A stretch of 64,000 bases of DNA from Branchiostoma floridae (lineage: Eukaryota; Chordata; Leptocardii; Amphioxiformes; Branchiostomatidae), in contig NC_049983.1 of the NCBI RefSeq assembly GCF_000003815.2, positions 5,798,413-5,862,412 of the forward strand, written 5' to 3'. The notes beneath the pieces were generated by a model. It was not told the origin of the DNA. It did no database searches and saw only the letters and a program-made list of their open reading frames with translations. A program made the position numbers and the translations under genes. Position 1 is the stretch's first letter. Each line of letters starts with the position of its first letter. Below, piece after piece: positions 23,087 through 33,100 of this stretch.

Positions 23087-23440
23087 TAGACGACACAGGT
23101 GACATTGCGACCGACAATGGACAGACTGTGACTGACATGACGGTCGTGACTGTAGTAGTGGACGACACAGGTGACGGTACAACTGACAATGGGCAGACTG
23201 TGACTGACGTGACAAACGTGACTGTTGTAGTGGACGACACAAGTGACAGTACAACTGACAATGGACAGACTGTGACTGACGTAACAGACGTGACTGTAGA
23301 AGTGGACCACACGGGTGACATCGCGACTGACAATGGACAGACTGTGACTGACGTGACGGTAGGTGACACAAGTGACATTGCGACTGACGTTACTGTAGAC
23401 GACAAAGTTGACATTACGACTGACATGACTGTAGACGACA
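22835..23440. repeat. 72-bp coding minisatellite (Thr/Asp/Val repeat)
   Basis: About eight units based on gacaatggacagactgtgac, tgacgtgacagacgtgactg and gtagtagtggacgacacagg. The period is 72 bp in the first four units, giving 24-residue repeats on the plus strand. The unit at 23,070-23,100 is about 10 bp short, which breaks the frame. The minus strand also has long open frames here, but these are Ser/Cys/Val-rich antisense shadows. Confidence 0.9.
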
Positions 23441-23601
23441 TGGACAAAACTCAACACGGTACAAGCGACATTAATGACATCGGACAGAACAACACAGCCA
23501 GGGGGGTGAGGAAAAGCACACGTGTCCGGACATGCTTGCGAGCTATTCGGAAAGCTTTTATGCTGCCGTTTAAAAGTTGTTGCTGTAAAACAGAAGACTG
23601 A
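23128..23601 (+). other. Out-of-frame continuation of member B: more repeats and a basic Cys-ending tail
   Basis: In this frame the Thr/Asp units resume and end with TSDINDIGQNNTARGVRK, then TRVRTCLRAIRKAFM and KSCCCKTED before the stop. Member A retains a similar tail (SDIGQNNNGDK, ARTFFRTIRKFFF), so it is likely the ancestral C-terminus. It is cut off from exon 3 by the roughly 10-bp deficit near 23,085. Either member B is truncated, or the assembly has an error in the repeat. Confidence 0.5.
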
Positions 23602-24830
23602 ACGTCATACTATCACGATGAAAAACAGATGTTCCAAGGTTACTTGGTTAATTACTAAAACGCGTCACGTACATTCTAGAAAGACATCAGTCATCAGTCA
23701 CTAAATCGTTAACTAAGTTATTGATAAAGATACGTCACGTATGCCGCACGTAGCCTGTGACGTGTTTGTAGTAGGTCGAACGTCAGGTATTTTACCTCCC
23801 ATGTGACGTGAATTTAGGAAAAAAGTCACGTATATAGCTCCCGTATTTTTTAAACAAATATATTGCCATAGACATATAACTCCAGTGTCCGACGCACTGG
23901 CCTTTCCGTAGTTCATATGGCTCTCGCCATATTTCGCTATAACGTTACATTATTTTGTACTGCTGACAAACCCCCAACTGCTATACGTCTAATGTGCTCG
24001 TATTTGCCAAATTGACATTATCTATTCAATGGTATTTTATGATTCCCTCTGGTGATGCTTTTCAGTGGATGTCAAACGAGTAGATAGCTATTGTGTCTCC
24101 ACTGTTGACAGGATGGTACTTTCAATAGCCTAAGGCAAACTGCATACAACAGGTCTGCATTTGTTTGTAAAAAGGTTGTGTTTTACAAGATTTTGACTGT
24201 TTTGCGGCTTTGCTCCGGCTTGACAGTTACAAGAACTAGTATGAGACATATGAAGAATTGCGCTAAAACTATTCGTGCTGTAGTGTCATTATCAAGTCAA
24301 TGTCTTTTAATAGCCTTTTACGATAATTGTCTGCTTCACAGCTGATAACAACTCAAATTATCTCTCCATTGACATGATGAGTCCGCAAGTCACCTATTAT
24401 TCAGCTTGCTTTTGTTACAAACCCCTGCTCTTTTGTGTTAGACATGCCTAAAAGCTAGGTCTGCTAATGAAACAACGTGGCTATAAGTCAACCTCTTTTT
24501 TGGCGACGCCCCAAGATCCGAGGCTAATGGTATAGTATTGTCCCTGTGTAGTCTGCAAGAATTCCATGGCCAGGAATTGTACATTAATGTGTTTCTTGAA
24601 CCGCCAGGGTTTGCTTAAAGATGACACTTTTTTATATTTCACTCCACCATACTGTATGTATGGAAGTGAAATATACTGTTTTTGTCGTGTTTCTTCTTCT
24701 TTCGTCAAATCTTGAAAGGGATTCATTGGTCTCTCCTGGGTTACAAGGCCTGAATGTTGTTACTGTCCTGGTGTAGTCTATCTCAGAAATTAAGACCAAG
24801 TGACCAATCACGACTGTAAGGTATTCATTT
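23602..24830. other. Intergenic, no gene seen
   Basis: It contains a short direct repeat of a 'cgtcacgta' word (23,665-23,830). A palindrome-headed repeat start at about 24,637-24,672 (tatttcactccaccatactgtatgtatggaagtgaaata) is related to the one at 34,848. The retrotransposon begins at 24,831. Confidence 0.4.
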
Positions 24831-24944
24831 TTTGAATCCTAGGGTATCTCATAGTCTAGCCTATAGTATGCAATAATGTACAAAGGCAGCTTTGGGGCAT
24901 CAAACACTGGGAGTTTTATTTTCACACAAGACAAAAGTTCTCCC
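24831..24944 (-). repeat. Retrotransposon split repeat B2
   Basis: 114 bp from tttgaatcctagggtatctc to aaaagttctccc, identical by eye to 25,444-25,557. It forms the 3' end of the element on the minus strand. Confidence 0.9.
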
Positions 24945-25173
24945 GGACACAGAGATATCTATCTATACAAGGAGTATGTCAGTACAATACTATCCTAAAG
25001 CTCTTTTACACATTACATTAGTACGTACAACAGACGTTTCATCTACAAACAGTTCATTCATGAACACATACGATTTTTACTAAGATCATTATTGTAGCAA
25101 ACAACTATGACAAAGAAAGAAGGCAATACAATGGATTGACTAACAGATAGTTAGGGTCGGGTGGGATTAGGGT

Positions 25174-25557
25174 GCAGAACAAATTGCGAAGCGTTGCTGC
25201 GTGCTTAGCATCTGAGAGCAAAGTGTCACTAACGACGGACGTTATCTATTTATAAGACAGAAGGAGATGATTCCTTCCCGTTGACTCATCTTTACAACCT
25301 ACTGAGTCAGGACAGATTGGGGATGTTCCCTGCTGAGATCATCCGGCGTCCATCTGAAGTGGACACGCTAGTGTTCACGTGCGGCTTTCCGAGAAGCGGT
25401 GGTCTTCAAAACTCAAATGAATAATACATACATCCATTTACACTTTGAATCCTAGGGTATCTCATAGTCTAGCCTATAGTATGCAATAATGTACAAAGGC
25501 AGCTTTGGGGCATCAAACACTGGGAGTTTTATTTTCACACAAGACAAAAGTTCTCCC
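25174..25557 (-). repeat. Retrotransposon internal repeats A2 (25,174-25,443) and B1 (25,444-25,557), abutting
   Basis: A2 equals 29,608-29,877 and B1 equals 24,831-24,944. Their junction at 25,443/25,444 is the internal region used to template the ends through a circular intermediate in this class. That mechanism is known for the family and was not tested here. Confidence 0.9.
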
Positions 25558-25622
25558 AAAGCCCAAAGCTGATATCATGATCTAAACAGTAGTGATAACA
25601 GGAAGTCAATGTTACCAGTTAC

Positions 25623-26702
25623 TTAAAGTAGAGTTCGTAGTCTTTGTCCCATCTTATTCATTACGGTGAGACGGCCTTGCAAGTTGATTGCTAGATATAC
25701 AAATACAGAATCAGACTTCCAATCTCCCATGATTTTGATAAGGTCAAGCGGAACCCCGCATTCTAGCAGGTAGGACGCACCACCCCTACGGAAAGAATGA
25801 CCCGCGTACAGGGAGGGTTTGAAGCCAAGAGCGGAGAGACTGGAGCGGAGTTTGCGGAGGAACTTAGGATAAGTGAGCGGCGTTAATGAGCCAGTGGGCT
25901 CGCTATATAGGAATGCAGATTGATCGGGTAATGCCCCGCGTGTCTTGGAAAAGGCCAGGGTTAGAGCAGCGCAGGGACAAAGTGGTGAGCCAGGGATGGC
26001 CGGCAGTGGAATTTCGAGAAGCCTTTCGCCGAATTGAATAGTTTTTGAGAACCTACAAGTGACTGTAAAGCCCCATGCAGAGAGTTTGAAATCGCATCGA
26101 CTGAGATATTTTGAAGCGGAAAAGGCGTTTTTGGAGGAAGGAACCAAATTGGCCTTCCAAAAGAGGCAGAAGAAGGCAACTAGGCAGGCCGCCCAAAAGG
26201 TGGCATCGACACTCAAGGACAAATCTAAGGTCGATAAGATGCCGAGCAGAATTGTAGGGGTGATTGGTAACTTTCTGCGGGGCGTGTCCCCCTTGAAACG
26301 CCGAATGCCCCGCAGAACAGTGTGTAATTGCCAATTTTGCAGGGTTGGGTTAGGCATGCCAAACTCCTTATGGAGTAGGGAAACAATGTTCAGATACTGA
26401 CGGACGCTAGTGTAGGTTAACGACCGGGCCAGGAATGCCGCATAGCGACAGACGATCTCCGTAGTAGCGGGCACTGGGGGGTAGCCCAGGAAAAGGCAGA
26501 ACTGGAGGTACGCCCGGAGGTGGGTACCGTAGGTAGATTTGGTGCTATCTGCGAAGGTGGAAGCCCGGAATGCACTGATTTCGGCATCCAAGTTCCTTTC
26601 CAAAGTGGTGGCCAAACCGGGAGGCGGTGGGTGCCCTGTGAAGGAAGAGGGCGAGAGGTCAGGACGTGTCCGGACAGCGGGGTGGCTTTCTTGTCCACCC
26701 AT
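25623..26702 (-). CDS. Tyrosine recombinase of the Ngaro-like element, 359 aa
   Basis: This integrase-type enzyme would insert the circular DNA copy of the retrotransposon. It starts at a true ATG (MGGQESHPAV) and overlaps the end of pol by 286 bp in another frame. Residues 60-150 match a SAM-like core-binding region (TYGTHLRAYLQFC, YTSVRQYLNIVSLLHKEFG). The C-terminal catalytic part has YAGHSFRRGGASYLL (His302, Arg305) and MGDWKSDSVFVYLAI (Tyr336), the expected H-x-x-R and nucleophile. The first catalytic Arg normally sits in an 'LFR(K/R)SNL'-like motif; here residues 180-186 read LFWKANL, with Trp182 (TGG at plus 26,157-26,159). If the alignment is right, a CGG-to-TGG transition has removed an essential residue. 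Confidence 0.88.
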   Translation of the reverse strand: MGGQESHPAVRTRPDLSPSSFTGHPPPPGLATTLERNLDAEISAFRASTFADSTKSTYGTHLRAYLQFCLFLGYPPVPATTEIVCRYAAFLARSLTYTSVRQYLNIVSLLHKEFGMPNPTLQNWQLHTVLRGIRRFKGDTPRRKLPITPTILLGILSTLDLSLSVDATFWAACLVAFFCLFWKANLVPSSKNAFSASKYLSRCDFKLSAWGFTVTCRFSKTIQFGERLLEIPLPAIPGSPLCPCAALTLAFSKTRGALPDQSAFLYSEPTGSLTPLTYPKFLRKLRSSLSALGFKPSLYAGHSFRRGGASYLLECGVPLDLIKIMGDWKSDSVFVYLAINLQGRLTVMNKMGQRLRTLL

Positions 26703-28243
26703 GCGGAGAAGAGGGTTTGAAACCGGCGAATGTGAGCCGGGTCATGCAAGCGAGAAATAGAATCAGCGATTGTGTTCAGGCAGCCTCTGACGTAACGGGC
26801 TGTAATGCGGAAATTATAAGCTGCAGAAAGCCAAAACAAATGCCGCAACTCTGGCATAAGGTGTGAGGTACGCGTGGTGCCCTTATTGATGAAGGACTGG
26901 GCTGCTATATTATCTGTGTGAATAATCACATGTCTGTTTGACCATACCGGAGCCCATCGTTTGGCAGCATAACAAATAGCAAGTGTTTCCTTTTGATTGA
27001 TGTGTAAGTCAGAATAGGCGGGGAGATCCCTGGCCCAGTTGACGTACATCCAGTCCCCGTTGTAAAACGCGCCGCCCCCGATGGGACAGGCGTCAGTCAT
27101 TACATCAACAATGGGTACATCTTCTAAAAAGAAACGAGTGCCGTTGAACGTAGACATGAAGTTTGTCCACCACAGAACGTCTAGTTTGAAGTTTGCGGAA
27201 AGTTTAGCTTTATGATAAGGCTTCTTAAGCTTGTTTAGGGTGTCAAGGATTCTACGCAAGAATGTTCTCCCGCCGTAGACCACCCTACATGCCCAATTGA
27301 GCTTCCCTGCGAGGTGCTGCAGTTGCCGCTTAGTGGCGCGAGATTTATGCAAGAATTCGGCCAGTAAGGATCGAAATTCGGGAAGCTTTGCAGTAGGGAG
27401 TGACACAGTTTTGCTGCGACTGTCAATTTCAACTCCCAGAAAGATAATGCATTGCGAAGGTGGAACTAGTTTGTGCTGCGAAATTTGAAAGCCTAGTTCC
27501 TGCAGAAGCTCCATGAGCAGTAAATATGCTTGAAGACATTCGCTGTATGTCTTGCCAATAATGAGAAAATCATCGAGGTACACAATGATCATGTCAAAGC
27601 CTCGGCGTTTCATCATGCGACGAACCGATTGAGTCAGGCGATGAAAAATGCCAGGTGAGCTTTTGGCTCCGAACGGAAGCTTAGTATCATAGAAATAGGT
27701 AGGATGTTCGTGACCTTCAAACTGCCATTTACAGCCTAAGTACCTATAGCAGGAGGGATGGACGTGTACTGAGCGATAAGCAGATTTGAGGTCAATTTTG
27801 GCCATGTAGTACCCAGGTTTGATTAAGTCGAGCGCGTCGTCAATGGTCTGAAATTTAGCTTTGTCAATTTCAATATAATCATTAACGGCCGCCCCGGTGG
27901 GCTGACTACAATCGTGAATAAGGCGCAAGTCATCGGAGTCAGGTTTAGGCACTGCCCCAAAGGCGCTGACAATAGTCGGTTTGTTCTTTGTGGCAATGTA
28001 GTTACCAGCGGCAATTTCTTGAGAAAGCAGTCGCTCGATTTTAGGTTTGCTGTCGGCATTTGTGACAGACTTGTAGTTGGCTACCTCTACCGGCGTATTG
28101 TTGGGACTGTCCAGATTTGTAATGATCCGAAATCCATTTTTAATACCGTCAAGTAGAAAAGTTTTGTCGGGGTCATGCTGGAGTTCACGCAGCCACGTGC
28201 TGTAATCTAGTGGGCGTGAACCTTGTGCTGAATGCGGCTGTAG
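26417..28243 (-). CDS. Pol of the Ngaro-like element: reverse transcriptase and RNase H, reached by UGA readthrough
   Basis: This frame is open and in phase with gag, separated from it only by the TGA at 28,244-28,246. There is no ATG in the 97 codons between that stop and VPKPDSDDLRLIHDC, where the RT domain begins. RT motifs are DLKSAYRSVHVHP, LPFGAKSSPGIFH and the active site MIIVYLDDFLIIG, with the family's LGFQISQHKLVPP and FLGVEID downstream. RNase H motifs are DVMTDACPIGGGAF, INQKETLAI and IIHTDNIAAQSF, then ITARYVRGCLNTIADSISR. It ends at 26,417 within the recombinase frame. Length is about 608 codons after the gag stop. Translation as a gag-pol fusion by readthrough is inferred from the frame and the UGA-CUA context. 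Confidence 0.85.
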   Translation of the reverse strand, partial: LQPHSAQGSRPLDYSTWLRELQHDPDKTFLLDGIKNGFRIITNLDSPNNTPVEVANYKSVTNADSKPKIERLLSQEIAAGNYIATKNKPTIVSAFGAVPKPDSDDLRLIHDCSQPTGAAVNDYIEIDKAKFQTIDDALDLIKPGYYMAKIDLKSAYRSVHVHPSCYRYLGCKWQFEGHEHPTYFYDTKLPFGAKSSPGIFHRLTQSVRRMMKRRGFDMIIVYLDDFLIIGKTYSECLQAYLLLMELLQELGFQISQHKLVPPSQCIIFLGVEIDSRSKTVSLPTAKLPEFRSLLAEFLHKSRATKRQLQHLAGKLNWACRVVYGGRTFLRRILDTLNKLKKPYHKAKLSANFKLDVLWWTNFMSTFNGTRFFLEDVPIVDVMTDACPIGGGAFYNGDWMYVNWARDLPAYSDLHINQKETLAICYAAKRWAPVWSNRHVIIHTDNIAAQSFINKGTTRTSHLMPELRHLFWLSAAYNFRITARYVRGCLNTIADSISRLHDPAHIRRFQTLFSAWVDKKATPLSGHVLTSRPLPSQGTHRLPVWPPLWKGTWMPKSVHSGLPPSQIAPNLPTVPTSGRTSSSAFSWATPQCPLLRRSSVAMRHSWPGR

Positions 28244-29599
28244 TCAGTTAGAGGATGGGGGCGGGGAAGTCAGGCCGGGCGACGCGTGCCGGCTCTGCGG
28301 GTGGCTTTTACCGCAGTTAGGGATCCAACACACGTGCTCATAGCGACACGGAGAGTGGGGACACCCCGCAATGGCAAAGTTATACTTCCTGCAAATCGGC
28401 TTGCCGCTGGCGGCAATGGGGGAGGCAGAGGAGGGCTTGCTAGCCTTAGTAGAAAGATTTGTAGCGGTCGGGGGAGCGGCACGAAGCGGGTCGAGATGTT
28501 TTGTCACCAGATGTTGGGAGTCCGCCCCCCACCGAAAGTGGTAGTTTGCCTGTAGGGTGCGATACTCCCGATCAAACTCCAATACTGATGGCCAAGTGTA
28601 CCTCTGGCCAAGCTCTAAAATCTTGATGGTGTATGCCATGTAGTCATGCATAGAGGTCGTCGATATTTTGTTTGTGGATAGCAATTTGTACATAATTTTG
28701 GTATTAGCAATGGCCCACTGGCTCACGGTAACACTCCGCAGCGCTGGCTTCTTCCCCCCCATAGAAACCCACAATTTAGTGCCCTCCGCGGTGGTGGCAA
28801 CCTGCTCGTGTTTAACGATGGAACTGGGAGACAGGAAATCTAAAATCTGTAAGGCCGTCTCACCTGTGTTGGTTGCCAGGTAGATTTGAGGGTCCTGATC
28901 TATCCGACGAAGCGGCGCAGCTGGTGATGGAGTGCTGGCTGGGACTGTGGATGTGGCCGGCACGGTGGTCGGGCGAGACAGCAAGTCGTCCAGGGCCAGC
29001 GACGAAGACGTCAGCTCCTGCATCGCTGCCTGGATCTGCGGGTGTTGCCGTAACTCCTGCAAGTTCGCGGGAGGCGGCGTTCCCGCAGGAGCTGGTGCTG
29101 GCGGCGGGACAATCGGCGGGGTCGGTGCTGGCGGTGGAGGCGTTTGGTCAGTCGTCGTGGTCTGTGCAGGTGGCGGCGGCGGCGGCGGCGGCGGCGTATG
29201 GTCTGCCGGGGTCTGTTCTGACGGCGGAGGCGTTTGGTTTGCAGGGGGTGGTACGGGCGGTGTGGCCCCTGGTAGCTGCTTTTCTGGAGTTGCTGGCGGA
29301 CTGTTAACTGGCTTGCCGCTGGTGATGTCGAGTTGCAGCGCCCGCAGGTCCGCCTCCAAGTCTCGAACTTCACGAGCCAGGCGTGCTCGCTCAATGGCCG
29401 ACTGCAAGTCCTCTCGCTGTTGCTGCAAAGTTTCCAGATCCGGGATCTGGGGAGAGTCAGCGGCTGCCGGCGGGTCTGGAGAGGGAGTCGGCGCTGGCCA
29501 TGGGGGACCTGTGCAGAACCTTCCTGCTTTTGCGTGGTGGTGGTCTCGGATAAGGATCCCACATTTTTTGCATGAGCGTTTGCTCTTCTTCGGTGACAT
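28244..29599 (-). CDS. Gag-like protein of the Ngaro-like element, 451 aa
   Basis: It starts at an ATG nine bases inside A1's border (MSPKKSKRSCKKCGILI). The N-terminus has CKKCGILIRDHHHAKAGRFC, a compact Cys/His cluster. A coiled-coil region follows (LETLQQQREDLQSAIERARL). A long Pro/Thr/Gln-rich linker is encoded by GC-rich DNA, followed by a globular region (LDFLSPSSIVKHEQVATTAEG, VSQWAIANTKIMYKLLS). Near the C-terminus is CRKYNFAIAGCPHSPCRYEH, a C-x9-C-x4-C-x3-H finger of the type common in DIRS-group gag proteins. It ends SSN-TGA-CTA, in frame with pol. The plus-strand Gly- and Ala-rich frames opposite the Pro-rich linker are shadows. Confidence 0.85.
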   Translation of the reverse strand: MSPKKSKRSCKKCGILIRDHHHAKAGRFCTGPPWPAPTPSPDPPAAADSPQIPDLETLQQQREDLQSAIERARLAREVRDLEADLRALQLDITSGKPVNSPPATPEKQLPGATPPVPPPANQTPPPSEQTPADHTPPPPPPPPPAQTTTTDQTPPPPAPTPPIVPPPAPAPAGTPPPANLQELRQHPQIQAAMQELTSSSLALDDLLSRPTTVPATSTVPASTPSPAAPLRRIDQDPQIYLATNTGETALQILDFLSPSSIVKHEQVATTAEGTKLWVSMGGKKPALRSVTVSQWAIANTKIMYKLLSTNKISTTSMHDYMAYTIKILELGQRYTWPSVLEFDREYRTLQANYHFRWGADSQHLVTKHLDPLRAAPPTATNLSTKASKPSSASPIAASGKPICRKYNFAIAGCPHSPCRYEHVCWIPNCGKSHPQSRHASPGLTSPPPSSN

Positions 29600-29607
29600 A
29601 TTGCAGA

Positions 29608-29877
29608 GCAGAACAAATTGCGAAGCGTTGCTGCGTGCTTAGCATCTGAGAGCAAAGTGTCACTAACGACGGACGTTATCTATTTATAAGACAGAAGGAG
29701 ATGATTCCTTCCCGTTGACTCATCTTTACAACCTACTGAGTCAGGACAGATTGGGGATGTTCCCTGCTGAGATCATCCGGCGTCCATCTGAAGTGGACAC
29801 GCTAGTGTTCACGTGCGGCTTTCCGAGAAGCGGTGGTCTTCAAAACTCAAATGAATAATACATACATCCATTTACAC
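29608..29877 (-). repeat. Retrotransposon split repeat A1 (5' terminus)
   Basis: 270 bp, from gcagaacaaattgcgaagcg to catttacac, identical by eye to 25,174-25,443. It should hold the element's promoter. A tatttataag word at about 29,680-29,690 is a candidate core element, inferred only. Confidence 0.9.
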
Positions 29878-30184
29878 ATTTATTATCATTCCTCAAAAGT
29901 ACATAGGCAGGGGGAGCTATACAAGCCTCCCTGAATTGGGTACAATATGTAAAATAATTTTACTAAACAGTCGTAGTCGAAACGTTAAAACATACACGCT
30001 ATGTGCTATGCAGAATTGTTATACAGTCTGAGGGCAATCACCAATTAGCAAGATCAAAAGATGAACTTTCTTGCCAATGTAGAGCTGGGTACAAGTGTTA
30101 CGAAACTGTATTTTCAATCATTTTCTGGCAAAGTTAATATGACCCATCAAACAGGAAGATGGCATGCATGTACGTACACTTGCC

Positions 30185-33100
30185 TCACGACAGTGTACAT
30201 GGCTCCGACTGTATTTGACGAATTGATGTGTTGACTTCAGCGGCGGTGGGACGGGTATGGTAGTCAAATGCCATCATGTGAAGAATCATTTGTTTGAGCA
30301 TGCTGTCTGGTTGTCTTGTCATGATGTGATCTGCCAGGTTGATTTCTGGGTTCTCACTCTGCACCTCTCCCACTGGCTCCCCATTGATGTAGACAACTAG
30401 AAGGGGTTCACCATCGACACTGTGAAAACAAATGTTCAGGCATATTGTATCAGTATGGAAGATAGTGTCACATGGGATTGAACAGTTTCCTCTGCAAATG
30501 GTAGTTTCTGTCAATGTATATTGTATCATGATGCTAAAAAACAGATATCAGAAATAGTCATTAGGTGATAGATTAAACTTACCAATACAAGAAGGCACAG
30601 ATTTGTAAATACTAATACAAATCCGTTATAAATGGTTCAATCTCATGATAAATTTCCACCTACGTTTTTGTTGTACGGTCAAGCATGGCAGCAAACATGA
30701 CACCCATGGAGTAGACATCACATTTCTTGGTGTAGTGACGGTCCCAAATCTCCGGGGCAGCGTACCAACGGAATGCCATAGCTGTTTGCAGGTAGTACTG
30801 AGAAAAGATGTCACCAAATGCGTTTCCGCACACCTGTGAAGTAGAAATATGAGAAAAATGTTGAAAATCGTAACTTGTTAGTCAAGACATGTGTAAAGTC
30901 TTCTTGGCATTTATTGTGTGCCTAAAAGCAAGCTGAGGCTCAACCACGCAAAATGTACTTGGTATTTCAACATACTGCATTTAAACACGGCCTAAGTTGT
31001 CTGTCATTTTTATGTTCTATCATGCTCTGTTTGCCTTTGTGGAGTTACTTTGAAAAATCTACATTTTTCCACTTGAAACTCATTCATTACCTTAGCCAGT
31101 CCAAAGTCAGCCACCTTTGCGATTGGTAATTGTTCAGTACCAGAGACCAGGACGTTGTCAGGTTTCAGGTCCAGGTGCACAATGCCACAGCCATGCAGGT
31201 AGGCGACAGCATCGGCGATCTGCCGCATGAATTGCTCGTTGTAGGGGGGTCCGTTTTTCAGCAGAAAGTTGTTCATAGTCCCCAGCGGACAGAACTCCAT
31301 CACGAGCCACAAGCTAGTTAACAGTAACATTTACAATTTAGCTGGCTTTGAACAGCCGCTATCTCTTTTAAAGTTACTTTGAAATTACAATGTGGTGCAA
31401 GGTGGCGCTCGTGTAGGGCAGCCGCAAGCTTTTTAGCTCTCCCCTACTCTAGCGTCTAAGGTGTCTCCATCCTTATTCTGAACAGTCTGAAGTGCAATAT
31501 TTTACGTAATCTATGTCTAACTGTCCTGTGAACCGTTTAGCGTCTGTTTGTTTCGTACTGTGTGGACCTTTGGAGGAGTATCCGACGTCTCTTCGTGCTG
31601 TGCGGTCGAACTCTGTTTTCTGTAATGGCGTCCATTGAAGTTCTACGTTACTCCGCTGGCTTCTTGAGAGGCCTGCAGCGAAGGACATCGAGTTTCATTG
31701 ATCTACAAGTCAAGGAAAAGCTAAAGACCTATGGACTATTCCGGAGAAGTAGACCGAGAGGAAGGAAAGCAGGTAAAAGCCTCGTTCGTAACATAAGCAC
31801 AATTGTTGGAAATCGCCCACTTGGTCATCGTTTGACATGCAAATCAGTGTCTGATTCCAAATGCGATCGTCATTCCTACCTGCGCTCTATCAGGTGCGAT
31901 GTCAAGTCATCTCGACCAAAAGGTATGCCTGGCATCTTGCTTACTAACGCACGGTCCCTACTTCACAAACTTGATGAGTTCTGCTTGACTCTGTCCCTGA
32001 ATAAGATCGACATAGCGGCAGTTACTGAGTCCTGGTTCTCAGCTGACCTACCGGAAGAGGTCACATCGGTCGACGGTTACAACCTTTATCGCAAGGATCG
32101 ACGTAACAGGAGAGGCGGAGGAATCGCCCTTTATATCAGTAATGATATCAAGGCAAAACTTGTCGACATCGCCGTACCTGACAACCTAGAGTGCATCTGG
32201 ACACAACTGCAACCACAACGGACCCCCCGTGATGTTCCTGTACTGTACATGGGAGTTCTGTACCATCCTCCTTGGGCAAACGAAAAACTCTTGCAAGATG
32301 AGACAATCCAACACCTCATCCACACTTTAGACACAATCAGAAGAAAACACCCTCTTGCCGGCATCATTCTATGCGGAGATTTCAATAATCTCCCCATCCA
32401 ACCGTTGTTATCCAGTCACCCAGAGCTCAAACAGGTTGTGACCGGTGCCACTCGCGCTAACTCAACGTTGGACCTCATCATTACTAACGTTCACCACCAG
32501 TATCACGTACCGGACATCATAGCTCCACTCGGTTCCAGCGACCACAATTGCATCCTTTGGAAGCCAAAAGTCTCTAACCAACATAGCGGTCTGCTACCCA
32601 GGATCAAGCACCGCCTTGTCACACAGGAAAGAAAAGAAGCACTTGGCTTATGTATGTGCATCACCGATTGGTCCGCCGTCTATAACGCTGTATCAGTAGA
32701 AGACAAAGTGGCCACGTTCAACAGAATCCTACAGACCATGCTCGACGTTTGTGTTCCCCTGAGAACTAGCAAATCGCGAAATGTGGACAAGCACTGGATG
32801 ACAGACAAGATCATGGCCGCTATCAAGAAAAGACAGTCAGCCTACAAGAAGCACGGCAAAACAGAGAAGTGGAAAAAACTTCGTAACTGGGTCCAGACAC
32901 TCATCAGAAAGCAGAAGAGCAGCCACTATAACAGATGTATCGGTATGTTAAAGAAGGAGAATCCACGAGAATGGTGGAACTTTGTCAACAATGAACTTGG
33001 ACGCACACAGAAATCAAAGGGGAAAGTCACCGTCTCTGATGTCCCAGACGATCGAGTTGCGGATGCACTAAACGACTTCTTTGCGGAAGCGTGGTCGGAC

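Larger units (their letters stand above)
24831..29877 (-). mobile_element. Complete YR retrotransposon of Ngaro/PAT (split direct repeat) type, 5,047 bp
   Basis: Reading the minus strand: A1 (29,877-29,608), gag, pol (RT and RNase H), tyrosine recombinase, B1 (25,557-25,444), A2 (25,443-25,174), a 229-bp spacer, B2 (24,944-24,831). The A copies are 270 bp each and the B copies 114 bp each, and I see no difference within either pair. The A1-ORFs-B1A2-B2 order is the split-direct-repeat plan of Ngaro and PAT elements, as opposed to the inverted termini of DIRS1. No methyltransferase frame is seen, which favours the Ngaro side. All three frames are open, so the insertion looks recent. Confidence 0.9.

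Noticed and set aside
22608-23457. Long minus-strand Ser/Cys/Val-rich frames
   Set aside because: Antisense shadows of the 72-bp repeat. Exon structure and start codon support the plus strand.
28873-29642. Plus-strand Gly- and Ala-rich frames
   Set aside because: Opposite strand of the Pro-rich gag linker. Composition mirrors GC-rich Pro codons.
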